A DNA stretch of 64,000 nucleotides, taken from positions 30,938 through 94,937 of the forward strand of contig JAFZBK010000054.1 of the NCBI GenBank assembly GCA_017561825.1, in the 5' to 3' direction. Every line of letters begins with the position of its first letter. Position 1 is the stretch's first letter. The DNA is from Prevotella sp. (GTDB lineage: Bacteria > Bacteroidota > Bacteroidia > Bacteroidales > Bacteroidaceae). The notes under the pieces were generated by a model. The model worked only from the letters and a program-made list of their open reading frames with translations. It did no database searches and was not told the DNA's origin. Position numbers and translations under genes: made by a program. Of this stretch, positions 1-7,040 are shown one piece after another.

Positions 1-1
1 T

Positions 2-1006
2 AACTACCTGAAAGACTTTGCAAGTGAAGAAATGACCTTCGAAGACATAACCCCCGAATGGGTGCAACGCTTTCGTTTATTCCTGGAAAATCGCGGATTG
101 ATGCAACGCACGATCAATAAGAATTGGGGAACGGCTCAACATCTTTGCAGATATGCAGCCTCAAAGGGTTGGAATCGGAACGCAATAAGTCTTACCACTT
201 GGGGAGATAACCTTTTCCCGAAGCCAAAGCAGCAAACAGAAATCTATCTTACTGAAGCCGAGCTTGACGCGCTTTATAATATGCCATTGGAAGGAACAAA
301 GGCAAAAGTAAGAGATTTGTTTTTCCTTGGCATTTTCAGCGGCCAACGAATAAGCGATTATTCAGAGTTCAAGCCCTACCACATAACCACCACAGAAAAA
401 GGCACACCAATATTTAAGTTGACACAGAAGAAGACTGGAAGTAATGTTGAAGTGCCAATATTTGACCCGCGTTGTTATGAGATACTGGAGCGTTATAACT
501 ACCAATCGCCCGAAGTGCCTTTGCAGTACATGAATTTACTTTTGAAAGATATTCTCAAAGAGTTGGCAAAGAGTGTGCCTTCATTGATGGAGCAGTATTC
601 TACCGCCATGACACGCAGAGAAAAAGACGCAGAAATCACTTATTTACGTTTGTGCGAGAAAGTGGCAAATAATGAGCCTTTGACAAAAAATGAACTTGTA
701 GAGTACAACAGAAGGAAACAATACGCTTTGGAGCATGACGGGAACCCCGTCTTTAAGCGTGATGGAAGAGGAAACCTTCTTAAATACAAATGGGAGTTGG
801 TAACGTCACACACAGCCAGACGCAGCGCAATAACCAACCTCCACAAGTTAGGACTTAGGGAACGCGATTTGTTGGTGTTTTCTGGACACACCAACTTAAA
901 GAACTTGGAAAAGTATATAAAAACGGGACTCAGCGAAGAAGCCGACAGAATTGCGGAAAAGATGAACACAACCGCAAAGGAAGTACAACTAAAATTGGAG
1001 GCATAA
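2..1006 (+). CDS. Tyrosine site-specific integrase, 5' end cut by window edge
   Basis: Phage/conjugative-element type tyrosine recombinase that would integrate and excise the surrounding element. The frame stays open to base 2, so the true start lies outside the window. Counting from the first ATG at 32, the catalytic set is visible: Arg106 in GQRISD, the H-x-x-R box at His260/Arg263 (HTARRS), His286 (SGHTN) and the nucleophile Tyr295 (EKYIK). The N-terminal part resembles a SAM-like core-binding domain (ITPEWVQRF). A 50-residue basic insert precedes the HTARRS box. The next gene begins 2 bp after the stop codon. It most likely marks one end of the mobile element, with the att site just outside the window. 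Confidence 0.93.
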   Translation, partial: NYLKDFASEEMTFEDITPEWVQRFRLFLENRGLMQRTINKNWGTAQHLCRYAASKGWNRNAISLTTWGDNLFPKPKQQTEIYLTEAELDALYNMPLEGTKAKVRDLFFLGIFSGQRISDYSEFKPYHITTTEKGTPIFKLTQKKTGSNVEVPIFDPRCYEILERYNYQSPEVPLQYMNLLLKDILKELAKSVPSLMEQYSTAMTRREKDAEITYLRLCEKVANNEPLTKNELVEYNRRKQYALEHDGNPVFKRDGRGNLLKYKWELVTSHTARRSAITNLHKLGLRERDLLVFSGHTNLKNLEKYIKTGLSEEADRIAEKMNTTAKEVQLKLEA

Positions 1007-1007
1007 T

Positions 1008-1268
1008 ATGGAACTTAAAGACACCATTATAAAAGCGATTTCCGAGGGCGTGAAAGATTTATCGTTGCTCGATGGGCAACAGTACCACACGCTACCATTT
1101 GGCAACGTTGAAAAAGCAAAGGGAATCTCTGAAAGGGAAACTCTTTGTATTCTCTATTATGAGTTTTGCACCCCTTCTTTCTTTCCATTCGTTCAGGGTA
1201 GGGAAAGAATAGAATTGTATCTTAACATAATAAAGCGAAGAATTAACAACTTTGTTTCAATAGATTAA
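1008..1268 (+). CDS. Small hypothetical protein downstream of the integrase
   Basis: 86 residues, family not recognised. The ATG lies 2 bp after the integrase stop, and the purine-rich TTGGAGG at 995-1001 could serve as a ribosome site, so it is probably co-transcribed with the integrase. The sequence is mixed charged and hydrophobic, with aromatic-rich YYEFCTPSFFPF in the middle and no signal peptide or clear motif. Its place next to an integrase is compatible with a recombination accessory role, but nothing in the protein proves this. A G-rich stretch and the T-run ending at about 1332 follow the gene and could stop transcription. Confidence 0.6.
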   Translation: MELKDTIIKAISEGVKDLSLLDGQQYHTLPFGNVEKAKGISERETLCILYYEFCTPSFFPFVQGRERIELYLNIIKRRINNFVSID

Positions 1269-1387
1269 AAGTTTAAGTAAGCAGTCAATAAGTTGAAGGG
1301 GGGTGTTGTTTCATACCCCCTTAATTTTTTTTTCACAAAAAGTAAACATTTCCAATTATATTTATTTATTTCTGTTTGTTGACGTTG

Positions 1388-1395
1388 TAATTTTG
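1388..1395 (+). promoter_or_regulatory. Bacteroidota -7 box (TAATTTTG) ahead of the HTH pair
   Basis: TAATTTTG matches the TAnnTTTG consensus and ends 25 bp before the ATG at 1421. No TTTG sits at the ideal -33 distance; the nearest, at 1375-1378, is too close. It is therefore a plausible but incomplete promoter for the HTH genes. Confidence 0.5.
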
Positions 1396-1420
1396 CCGAA
1401 AACAACAAACAAACAGAAAA

Positions 1421-1744
1421 ATGGATAGATTTAATGCAGTTCCGGCAAAGGTTGTTGAAAAAGAATACTTTGCCAAATTAACAGATTCATTGCCCTACCT
1501 TACGGAAGAGCAAATGAAAGAGTTGGAAAAACGGATTGAGCAAGTAAAAAGCAATCCAATTCCAACGGATGAGTATTTAACAATAAATCAAGTAGGCGAA
1601 TATTTGAAGGTATGCCGAACAACTGTTTGGAAATACTCAAAGGCAGGTATATTGAAACCCCGTAAGATTGGCGGCAGAGTATTGTTTGCCCGTTCCGACA
1701 TTGACTTTTACATGAGAAAGGAGGCCAGCCATGACAAACACTAA
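1421..1744 (+). CDS. Excisionase-like helix-turn-helix protein (HTH_17 type), first of two
   Basis: 107-residue DNA-binding protein. The C-terminal half (from about residue 48) has the MerR/excisionase-type winged HTH seen in many Bacteroidota mobile elements: a 'Y-L-T-I-N-Q-V-G-E-Y-L' helix, a recognition helix around CRTTVWKYSK, then the 'wing' KIGGRVLFARSDIDFYM. The N-terminal 45 residues are charged and probably helical. The gene overlaps the next, related HTH gene by 14 bp, so the two are very likely translationally coupled. Such proteins usually act as recombination directionality factors or as element regulators. Which of these applies here cannot be told from sequence. Confidence 0.82.
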   Translation: MDRFNAVPAKVVEKEYFAKLTDSLPYLTEEQMKELEKRIEQVKSNPIPTDEYLTINQVGEYLKVCRTTVWKYSKAGILKPRKIGGRVLFARSDIDFYMRKEASHDKH

Positions 1745-2018
1745 TTCTATTCTTAGCAATATTCTTGCTGAAGCATTGCCAACGGTTGAGACCTGGCTTC
1801 GTGGTGTTGTGGCTGATGAAGTACGTAGAACCATTGAAGAGGAACGACAGAAAGCGCGCCCAGAGCGTTATTTGTCGCGTGATGAAGTGTGCAAACTGAT
1901 TGGTATAAGTAAGCCAACATTATGGAAGAAAACAAAGGATGGCGAAATTAAAGCAACCACTGTTGGCCGTCGAGTAACCTATGCCGAAAGCGAAGTAAAA
2001 AGATTTATGGAGGGGTGA
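1731..2018 (+). CDS. Excisionase-like helix-turn-helix protein (HTH_17 type), second of two
   Basis: 95 residues with the same fold as the preceding protein. Residues about 44-95 contain LSRDEVCKLIGISKPTLWKK followed by the wing TTVGRRVTYAESEVKRFM. The N-terminal half is a predicted helix (AEALPTVETWLRGVVADEVR). It starts inside the end of the upstream HTH gene and stops 3 bp before the next start, so three genes form one tight unit. The pair could bind as a heterodimer or at neighbouring sites. A role in excision or in control of the downstream replication-like gene is inference from context. Confidence 0.82.
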   Translation: MTNTNSILSNILAEALPTVETWLRGVVADEVRRTIEEERQKARPERYLSRDEVCKLIGISKPTLWKKTKDGEIKATTVGRRVTYAESEVKRFMEG

Positions 2019-2021
2019 AAA

Positions 2022-3041
2022 ATGTTGGAGTATGATGTTTCAAAAGTTCGAGGGTATATAAAAATACCTTTGCCATTTATTCGGCTTTTACTTGTAACCC
2101 CCAAAGAAACTGCAAACGTGATAAGGTGGGCGGTTTATGATATGGCCGTAAATGATTGTATTGTAGAAACAGATGATATTTTGAAATCCGTCCTTTATGC
2201 GTATTATAAAACCTATATACATAATAAAGAATACGAGGAACCAGAAGAGAGCAGCCTGGATCCTGATATTAGTAAAAGGATGACCGAATTATGGGAAAAC
2301 AACAGACTCCAACTTGATTTTGAAAGAGACGGGTTCGATGCTGAAGGAAATTTTACTTTCGAAGGATTGGAAGACCTTACAAAGTATGCTGATACCGATA
2401 ACGCATTTTTGGAAAGGTGCGAAATGTGGTATAAAACAAGACTTGTTTGCAAGGATAACGAATTACGGCATGAAGATGTTAATATGTATCTTTCGGCTAA
2501 CAACCGATTTAGTGATTTTGAAATAGATCGTGAACCTTTCGCCTTTGTAAATACATCTATCATACTTCGATATAAGAAACTTTCAGAGTCGGGAAGTATG
2601 CCAGAGTTTGAGCGAGTGCAATTTGCCATCTATGCCGGAATAAAATCAATTATCGGACTCGATGATTATAAATGCGCGAGCAAACAGTTAATACTATCAA
2701 GAATGGTGGGATTAAAAGGCTGTTCCAATCTAAAAACTGAGTTTCTTAGTAAAAAAGAACGTACCGAAGCAAATAGGATATATAAAAAATATTCCCAAAG
2801 AAGGCAGTTTGAAAAACTATTAAACAACATGCTTGAATATGGGTATTTGAAAAGTTGTTTTGGTAAGAAGAAACTTGGATATTGCCTTTCTACAAAGATA
2901 AGTGAAAAAGAGGTGATGGAAAGAGAATTGGCAAAAGAAGAAAAGAAGTTGTTGGCTCATACCAGGTTGCAACGTGCAACACAAGACTTTGAGCAAAGGC
3001 GGCAGGAAATGAAAAGAAAGGTGTTGGAAAACGGCACATAA
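2022..3041 (+). CDS. Winged-helix-like protein, candidate replication initiator
   Basis: 339 residues, family not recognised with certainty. It opens with 'GYIKIPLPFIRLLL'. An acidic, probably disordered stretch follows (about residues 70-105). The C-terminal half has features of a winged-helix module: a helix in VQFAIYAGIKSIIG, a 'SKQLILSRMVG' helix, then basic RRQFEKLLNNMLEYGYLKSCFGKKKLGYCLS, which looks like a recognition helix plus wing. A long basic helix ends the protein. Just downstream is an array of seven 12-bp direct repeats, the layout expected for a Rep protein next to its iterons. The Rep reading is inference. It might instead be a regulator of the element. Confidence 0.5.
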   Translation: MLEYDVSKVRGYIKIPLPFIRLLLVTPKETANVIRWAVYDMAVNDCIVETDDILKSVLYAYYKTYIHNKEYEEPEESSLDPDISKRMTELWENNRLQLDFERDGFDAEGNFTFEGLEDLTKYADTDNAFLERCEMWYKTRLVCKDNELRHEDVNMYLSANNRFSDFEIDREPFAFVNTSIILRYKKLSESGSMPEFERVQFAIYAGIKSIIGLDDYKCASKQLILSRMVGLKGCSNLKTEFLSKKERTEANRIYKKYSQRRQFEKLLNNMLEYGYLKSCFGKKKLGYCLSTKISEKEVMERELAKEEKKLLAHTRLQRATQDFEQRRQEMKRKVLENGT

Positions 3042-3124
3042 CTTGCACCTGATTTAGTACCTATTTTTGGACGAAGATACGGACTCTTCAAATAACTTTA
3101 TTTGCAAGCCTTTGCAATAAAAAC

Positions 3125-3201
3125 GTACATATAAACGTACATATAAATGTACATATAAGCGTACATATAAATGTGCATAAAGATGTACATAAAGCGTACA
3201 T
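3125..3201. repeat. Seven-copy 12-bp iteron-like direct repeat array
   Basis: The hexamer GTACAT begins at 3125, 3137, 3149, 3161, 3173 (as GTGCAT), 3185 and 3196, so the period is 12,12,12,12,12,11 bp. The rest of each unit is A/T-rich (ATAAAC, ATAAAT, ATAAGC). AT-rich DNA continues to about 3290. There is no credible ORF through it. Regular spacing near one helical turn, the AT-rich flank and a DNA-binding-type gene just upstream fit an iteron-controlled origin or a multi-site operator. Confidence 0.75.
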
Positions 3202-3345
3202 TAAAAATAATAGTAATAAATAATAGAAATAAAGAATGGCATATAAAGAATAGAATAGAAAAGAATAGAAAGAAAAACAATACCAACTTTCTTGCAAAAG
3301 TTGGCTTTGTGTTGTTTCTTTTCTTGTTGTTGACATAATTATAGC

Positions 3346-3477
3346 ATGGCAAAGAAAGACGTATTTTCAAAAGTTGAGGCTGATGCAATAAAGAAATTGG
3401 AGCAGCCGGAAACAGCAGGAGCGGCAAAGACCGTCTTAGAGTACATAGACGAGCAAAGGCGAAAGCCTCAAGACTGA
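3346..3477 (+). CDS. Very small hypothetical protein (43 aa)
   Basis: A 43-codon ORF, MAKKDVFSKVEADAIKK... to a TGA at 3475-3477. It begins with a normal ATG, is rich in Lys, Glu and Ala, and looks like one amphipathic helix (VEADAIKKLEQPETAGAAKTVLEYID). It sits between the iteron array and the serine recombinase gene on the same strand. Coding bias resembles that of the neighbours. No homologue is recognised. Its small size leaves real doubt, but codon use and position make it more likely coding than chance. Confidence 0.45.
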   Translation: MAKKDVFSKVEADAIKKLEQPETAGAAKTVLEYIDEQRRKPQD

Positions 3478-3543
3478 CAAAGAAGTGGAGGAAATATCAA
3501 AGTTTTCTTCACTTTTTGTTAATATTGCCAAAATATCAAAAAT

Positions 3544-3589
3544 TAAACGTCCGTTTAGTTTGTGATACAAAATATTTGTTGTACCTTTG
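3544..3589 (+). promoter_or_regulatory. Promoter of the serine recombinase gene with inverted-repeat operator
   Basis: TTTG at 3559-3562, a 19-bp spacer, and TACCTTTG at 3582-3589 form a full Bacteroidota promoter 27 bp upstream of the ATG at 3616. Directly ahead of the -33 element is an inverted repeat, TAAACG-TC-CGTTTA (3544-3557). It is well placed for a repressor or activator, possibly the recombinase itself or one of the element's HTH proteins. Confidence 0.75.
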
Positions 3590-3615
3590 CACATGAAATC
3601 AAACATCTTTAAGTT

Positions 3616-4314
3616 ATGGCAAAGTCATTTATTTCTTATCGTAGAGTCAGCACAGAGAAACAAGGTGCAAGCGGTTTGGGGCTTGAGGCTCAAACTGAAA
3701 TTATCAATTACTTTGTGGAACGTGAAGGCGGCATGATCATTGCCGATTATAAAGAAGTACATTCCGGCAAAGACTTGAACGAATGTAAGGAACTGCAAAA
3801 GGCGATGAGAGCAGCAAAGAAACAAGGTGCAACGCTCATTCTGGCAAAGACAGACAGATTTAGGAATTGCCAACAAGCCTTAGAAGTTCTTGACAAAATG
3901 GGAGAAGGTAATCTTATGTTTTGCGACATTCCGCACACCGACCGTTTTACATTGACTTTGTTTTTCGCGTTGGCAGAGCGTGAACGCCTGATAACAAGTA
4001 TTAGAACCAAACAAGCATTGAACGCAAAGAAAGAACGCGGCAACAAATTAGGAAATCCGCTATTCAACGACCAAAGCAAGCAGGAGGAGGCAAAGGCAGT
4101 AAGAGAAAGAGCCGTTGAAAACTCCGTAAAAAGACGCACAGAAACAGCCTTTAACGATGTGAATAATTCCCGGGCTTATGATGCAATAAGACTCATGCAG
4201 GGAACGCTTAGAATGAAAGCGGATTACCTAAACCAAAGGGGATATTTAACAAGCAAAGGAAACAACTTCACAGCAATGGGCGTTAAGCGACTTATTGATA
4301 GATATGGGGCGTAA
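3616..4314 (+). CDS. Serine recombinase (resolvase/invertase family)
   Basis: 232-residue small serine recombinase. The nucleophile is Ser12 in 'YRRVSTEKQ'. The catalytic domain continues with the Arg-rich region at AKTDRFRN (about residues 77-84) and the long E-helix region RERLITSIRTKQALNAKK. The C-terminus has a DNA-binding HTH-like segment (MKADYLNQRGYLTSKGNNFTAMGVKRLI). The length fits a resolvase/invertase, not the large serine integrases. It has its own strong promoter. Within an element that already has a tyrosine integrase, it may resolve multimers or invert a segment. No obvious res or inversion sites were seen beyond the operator-like repeat upstream. Confidence 0.9.
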   Translation: MAKSFISYRRVSTEKQGASGLGLEAQTEIINYFVEREGGMIIADYKEVHSGKDLNECKELQKAMRAAKKQGATLILAKTDRFRNCQQALEVLDKMGEGNLMFCDIPHTDRFTLTLFFALAERERLITSIRTKQALNAKKERGNKLGNPLFNDQSKQEEAKAVRERAVENSVKRRTETAFNDVNNSRAYDAIRLMQGTLRMKADYLNQRGYLTSKGNNFTAMGVKRLIDRYGA

Positions 4315-4336
4315 CTATGTTAAATAATAGGAATAA

Positions 4337-4368
4337 TTTGCCAGACTGAAAATAAAGATGTACTTTTG
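4337..4368 (+). promoter_or_regulatory. Promoter of the small RNA
   Basis: TTTG (4337-4340), a 20-bp spacer, then TACTTTTG (4361-4368) is a consensus-grade Bacteroidota promoter. No ORF with a plausible start follows within the expected leader. A 10-bp stem begins at 4374, where transcription should start. Confidence 0.8.
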
Positions 4369-4373
4369 CAGTG

Positions 4374-4462
4374 TGAGAGACGGATTAACCTTCAGAGACC
4401 GTGTCTCATTCCAGTCATTGGGCGCAAAGGGCTTTGTGGAGCTCGCGCCCGTGGCTTTTTTT
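4374..4462 (+). ncRNA. Probable small structured RNA (about 90 nt) of the mobile element
   Basis: The predicted transcript starts about 6 nt after the -7 box. Its 5' end folds at once: 4374-4383 (TGAGAGACGG) pairs with 4399-4408 (CCGTGTCTCA), ten positions with one G-G mismatch, around a 15-nt loop. A second hairpin, GGGCGC (4420-4425) with GCGCCC (4445-4450), holds an inner AAAG/CTTT pair. It is followed by GTGGC and a run of seven T (4456-4462), a typical intrinsic terminator. Promoter, two stems and terminator fit within 125 bp and no sensible protein is encoded. An element-borne riboregulator is likely; RteR of CTnDOT is a known precedent of similar size, but no homology is claimed. Confidence 0.68.
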
Positions 4463-4600
4463 ATTCTCACTGTTTTTTACCACTAATTTCTTTTCGTATA
4501 AACACCCCCACACCCCCCCCTTTAACACGATTTGAGGCCATACTGACTCCGTGCCGAGATATTTTTTTTTTTCGATTTTATCAAGATTTCCGAAAAATAA

Positions 4601-4632
4601 TTTGGCCATGTTACAAAGTAGCGGTTACTTTG
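4601..4632 (+). promoter_or_regulatory. Promoter upstream of the 219-aa element protein
   Basis: TTTG (4601-4604), a 20-bp spacer and TTACTTTG (4625-4632) resemble a promoter; the -7 box is one position off consensus. It ends 26 bp before the ATG at 4659. It also shows that an open frame extending upstream to 4551 cannot all be coding. A run of C and a run of T lie upstream (4507-4572). Confidence 0.6.
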
Positions 4633-4658
4633 CAGTAACAAACACAATTATTTGTAAT

Positions 4659-5318
4659 ATGGAACAGAACAAAACCAAATTGCCCGAAACCGTTATTGTG
4701 GAAACGGAAAGGCGTGCGGCTGATGATGCTTTAAGAAGGGCATTAAGAGAGGCGCAAAATGCTTATAACGCATTACGTGAACTTGAAGACTTGGGAGAAA
4801 TACCAGAGCCGCACAACTGTACTATCGAATGGGTGGAGCAAAAGACGACAGCAAAGAAACAAGCCGTCAGCAATGCCGACTTTCTGACCACTGCACAAAA
4901 GCAGTCTCAAATTGCACATTGGGGTAAATTTGCAAAGAAGGTTCTGGGTTATGTTGAGACAATCCAGAAGTTTATTGCAAGCATTCCTTCAGACCAATAT
5001 GTTTATGATGAGGAAATCGGCACTTTCTATGTAAAAGACATTGGCGAATTGGTGAACAATCGTTGCACTCGCACGGTTCCCGTTGAGGCTGAAAATCATT
5101 GGCGGCTCATTCAGAAAGTACGTAGTGCAATAAATGAGCTTCGGACCTGGGAAAAAGATAGGGACTTGAAGAAGTACCGACTTGAGGATCTTTTTGCAAT
5201 GTCGCCGGAGGTGTTTGGGATTGACTGGGCAACGGGTAATATTGCCATTGATCACAGCTATGACCATTTGCCTTCATTGGTTCTTAACAGAGAATTAAGC
5301 ATGAAAGGCTATCTTTAA
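4659..5318 (+). CDS. Hypothetical element protein with N-terminal coiled coil
   Basis: 219 residues, family not recognised. The frame is open further upstream, but the promoter at 4601-4632 places the start at the ATG at 4659 (MEQNKTKLPE). The first 45 residues form a charged helix likely to coil (ERRAADDALRRALREAQNAYNALRELEDL). The middle contains WGKFAKKVLGYVETIQKFI, and the C-terminal part has YDEEIGTFYVKDIGELVNNR and FGIDWATGNIAID. No signal peptide or membrane span. It is followed after 24 bp by a second charged coiled-coil protein, so the two are probably an operon. Function unknown. Confidence 0.7.
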   Translation: MEQNKTKLPETVIVETERRAADDALRRALREAQNAYNALRELEDLGEIPEPHNCTIEWVEQKTTAKKQAVSNADFLTTAQKQSQIAHWGKFAKKVLGYVETIQKFIASIPSDQYVYDEEIGTFYVKDIGELVNNRCTRTVPVEAENHWRLIQKVRSAINELRTWEKDRDLKKYRLEDLFAMSPEVFGIDWATGNIAIDHSYDHLPSLVLNRELSMKGYL

Positions 5319-5342
5319 CAATAACACTAAACTCTTTATAAT

Positions 5343-5603
5343 ATGATTACGTTTACAGACAAACAGATTGAAAGTCTTTCTCCAGAAGAGAAAGAAATGT
5401 TGAACGACTTGGCGAAACGCCACCGCGTAGAAGTTCCCGACCATTACGAAGAAGAAAGAAAGCGTTTGGAAGAGGAACAGAAGAAAATGAAAGAACACAT
5501 TGAGGAACATTTTAGGAAAGAAAAGGAAAACGAGGATTATGCAAAATGGATGGAGTCACAACTCGACACCAACGGAGCCCACACAACCACGCAGTTTTTC
5601 TAA
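5343..5603 (+). CDS. Small highly charged coiled-coil protein
   Basis: 86 residues. After a short N-terminal segment (MITFTDKQIESLSPEEKEML) nearly the whole chain is Glu/Lys/Arg-rich helix (YEEERKRLEEEQKKMKEHIE), a likely coiled coil. The tail is polar (DTNGAHTTTQFF). It lies 24 bp after the previous gene and ends just before a hairpin terminator at 5631-5657, so it closes that transcription unit. It may partner with the other coiled-coil protein; this is inference only. No family is recognised. Confidence 0.65.
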   Translation: MITFTDKQIESLSPEEKEMLNDLAKRHRVEVPDHYEEERKRLEEEQKKMKEHIEEHFRKEKENEDYAKWMESQLDTNGAHTTTQFF

Positions 5604-5630
5604 TCTTTCAAACAAAGTCAAAGATAAAAA

Positions 5631-5657
5631 GCGGGAAAATCCCGCCTCCGTGTTTTT
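5631..5657 (+). terminator. Intrinsic terminator after the coiled-coil gene pair
   Basis: GCGGGA (5631-5636), loop AAA, TCCCGC (5640-5645), then CTCCGTG and a T-run at 5653-5657. The stem is short but GC-rich in an otherwise AT-rich region. Confidence 0.6.
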
Positions 5658-5760
5658 CAATATTCTACAGGTTCAAATGAGAATGTGATTAGTTTCCGGG
5701 GTTGTGGGCGGAGAAAAACCGTACCACGACCCTTTTCAAGACTTCAAAACAAAATTCATT

Positions 5761-6291
5761 ATGGAACAACTTGAAAATTGGCTTTTACGGATTCAAAACC
5801 TTTCCGAACGCAGCGAAAGGGAATGGAGAAAGTATTTTATGAGAAACAAAGTGTGGGTTGAGGATCTGGACTCTTTGGGCTATTTCCTTACAAGTTCACA
5901 CGAGAGCGTTGTTTATAAAGGTTATTCCGAAAAAGAAATCTATAAAGCAAAAAAGAATAGGACTGAAGGAGACTTTGCCAGAGTAATTAAGGATGCAATA
6001 TTACACAACAAGTTATTTCCAGATACGTCTTATTCCCTTGTTGGTTTTACAGATTATGCGGAAGGCGTTAGGGTAATACTCAAACAAAATTATATAGAAG
6101 GACAACACCCAGGCAATGACCAAATCATTGAATACTTAAATAATAACGGTTATGAAGTGGAGCGAGAAGGAAACATGATAACCGCTCGAAAAGGAGGTTT
6201 GATGGCTTGCGATATATATTCAAAAAACGCAATAATCACAGATGGCAAAATATTTATTGTTGACTGCAATATTAAATGTACGGAAATATAA
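5761..6291 (+). CDS. Kinase-like 'polyvalent protein' domain (Kinase-PolyVal type)
   Basis: 176 residues. An in-frame GTG at 5704 would extend it, but the ATG at 5761 (MEQLENWLLRIQN) gives a more natural start. The sequence matches my recollection of the small Ser/Thr/Tyr-kinase-like domain found in phage and element polyvalent proteins: 'ESVVYKGYSEKEIYK', 'ILHNKLFPDTSYSLVGF' (the HN-x-LFP-x-T-x-Y-x-x-x-GF signature), 'VRVILKQNYIEG', and the C-terminal 'MACDIYSKNAIITDGKIFIVD', which resembles a D-x4-N plus ID metal-binding end. Here it stands alone, not fused into a large polyprotein. Whether it is an active kinase is not known. Polyvalent proteins are thought to enter recipient cells with mobile DNA. 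Confidence 0.65.
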   Translation: MEQLENWLLRIQNLSERSEREWRKYFMRNKVWVEDLDSLGYFLTSSHESVVYKGYSEKEIYKAKKNRTEGDFARVIKDAILHNKLFPDTSYSLVGFTDYAEGVRVILKQNYIEGQHPGNDQIIEYLNNNGYEVEREGNMITARKGGLMACDIYSKNAIITDGKIFIVDCNIKCTEI

Positions 6292-6303
6292 ATTACACAT
6301 ATT

Positions 6304-6675
6304 ATGATAATAAGAAAACAAGAAATCAAGAAGACGGCAGAAGAAGTCTCTTTGCAGGTATCTTTTGGCTTGCCCGACGTTAAAAGGGCAATGCAGAAGT
6401 TTTACAACTTACTTGCTGACAGATGCGGCAATACCTATGCCACAAATGCACCATTGACAGAGTTAGACGTATTGCACTTTTTGGAACATGATACGTTTGC
6501 AAACTTTGTCCAGAAATATAGGGAGCAACTTTCTTCATGGGCTTTCACCATGGCCATAAGACACAAGTTTTTACTTTCGAGTGAAGACGACAACGAAACT
6601 AAAAAATACTATTTCCTTTCGGAAAAGTTGAGGCACAAAGTCGGAAGACCCAGAGAATTAGACGATGAAGACTAA
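6304..6675 (+). CDS. Hypothetical element protein (123 aa)
   Basis: 123 residues, not recognised. It begins 12 bp after the kinase-like gene and is probably co-transcribed. The sequence looks globular and soluble: LPDVKRAMQKFYNLLADRCG, LTELDVLHFLEHDTFANFVQKYREQL, then a basic and acidic tail (RHKVGRPRELDDED). No signal peptide or membrane span. It is the last confidently coding gene of the element within the window. Confidence 0.6.
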   Translation: MIIRKQEIKKTAEEVSLQVSFGLPDVKRAMQKFYNLLADRCGNTYATNAPLTELDVLHFLEHDTFANFVQKYREQLSSWAFTMAIRHKFLLSSEDDNETKKYYFLSEKLRHKVGRPRELDDED

Positions 6676-7040
6676 CACCTTCGCGCGCGCACACGATAGA
6701 AGCCGACTTTGTAAAGAGAGAGTTGCTAAATATCGTGAAAATTGCCTGATTCCGAAAAAATGTTTGTATTTTTGCACCGTTCTTTCAAGAACAAAAGAAA
6801 TTTGCCGTCCGCTTTTGTCCGAGAGGATGAGAGCGGACATTATAAAAGTAGATACAATGTAGATACAAAAATTTAATCTCAAAAACAAATGTTTATATTA
6901 AAACATTTTATATCAATGATTTATAAAATATATTGTTGGTGGGGCATCAATTACCTGCCTGCTGCACAAGGCTCCAGCGTCCACGTCTATAGCATGCCGT
7001 CCTAAACTGACTCTTATTTTGTCCTTTTGCACATATTATA
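6676..7040. other. Non-coding stretch at the right side of the mobile element
   Basis: 365 bp without a credible gene. It holds an isolated -7 box (TATTTTTG, 6767-6774), a hairpin GTCCGCT (6807-6813) / AGCGGAC (6832-6838) and a short direct repeat GTAGATACAA/TGTAGATACAAA (6848-6869). Composition shifts from AT-rich to chromosomal at about 6940, where GGGGCATCAATTACCTGCC begins. The element boundary is probably between about 6870 and 7030, but the partner att repeat would lie outside the window, so it cannot be fixed. The minus-strand gene beginning at 8024 ends here. Confidence 0.45.

Noticed and set aside
3125-3201. CRISPR array
   Set aside because: 12-bp units without unique spacers; no cas genes.
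3088-3427. Two minus-strand ORFs over the iteron array
   Set aside because: Their repeated TFICTLICTF pattern is only the iterons read in reverse.
4507-4572. C-run and T-run as a phase-variable tract
   Set aside because: They lie in non-coding DNA between two promoters, with no gene frame to switch.
4366-4658. Plus-strand ORFs through the small-RNA unit and to 4551
   Set aside because: They cover the sRNA stems, the terminator and the promoter at 4601-4632. No ATG with good context is present.
6665-6862. 65-aa plus-strand ORF after the last element gene
   Set aside because: It overlaps the end of the 6304 gene, contains a -7 box and a hairpin, and has Arg/Cys-rich composition unlike a real protein. 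Treated as non-coding.
6940-7030. Right att site of the element
   Set aside because: A composition change is visible but no repeat partner can be matched inside the window.
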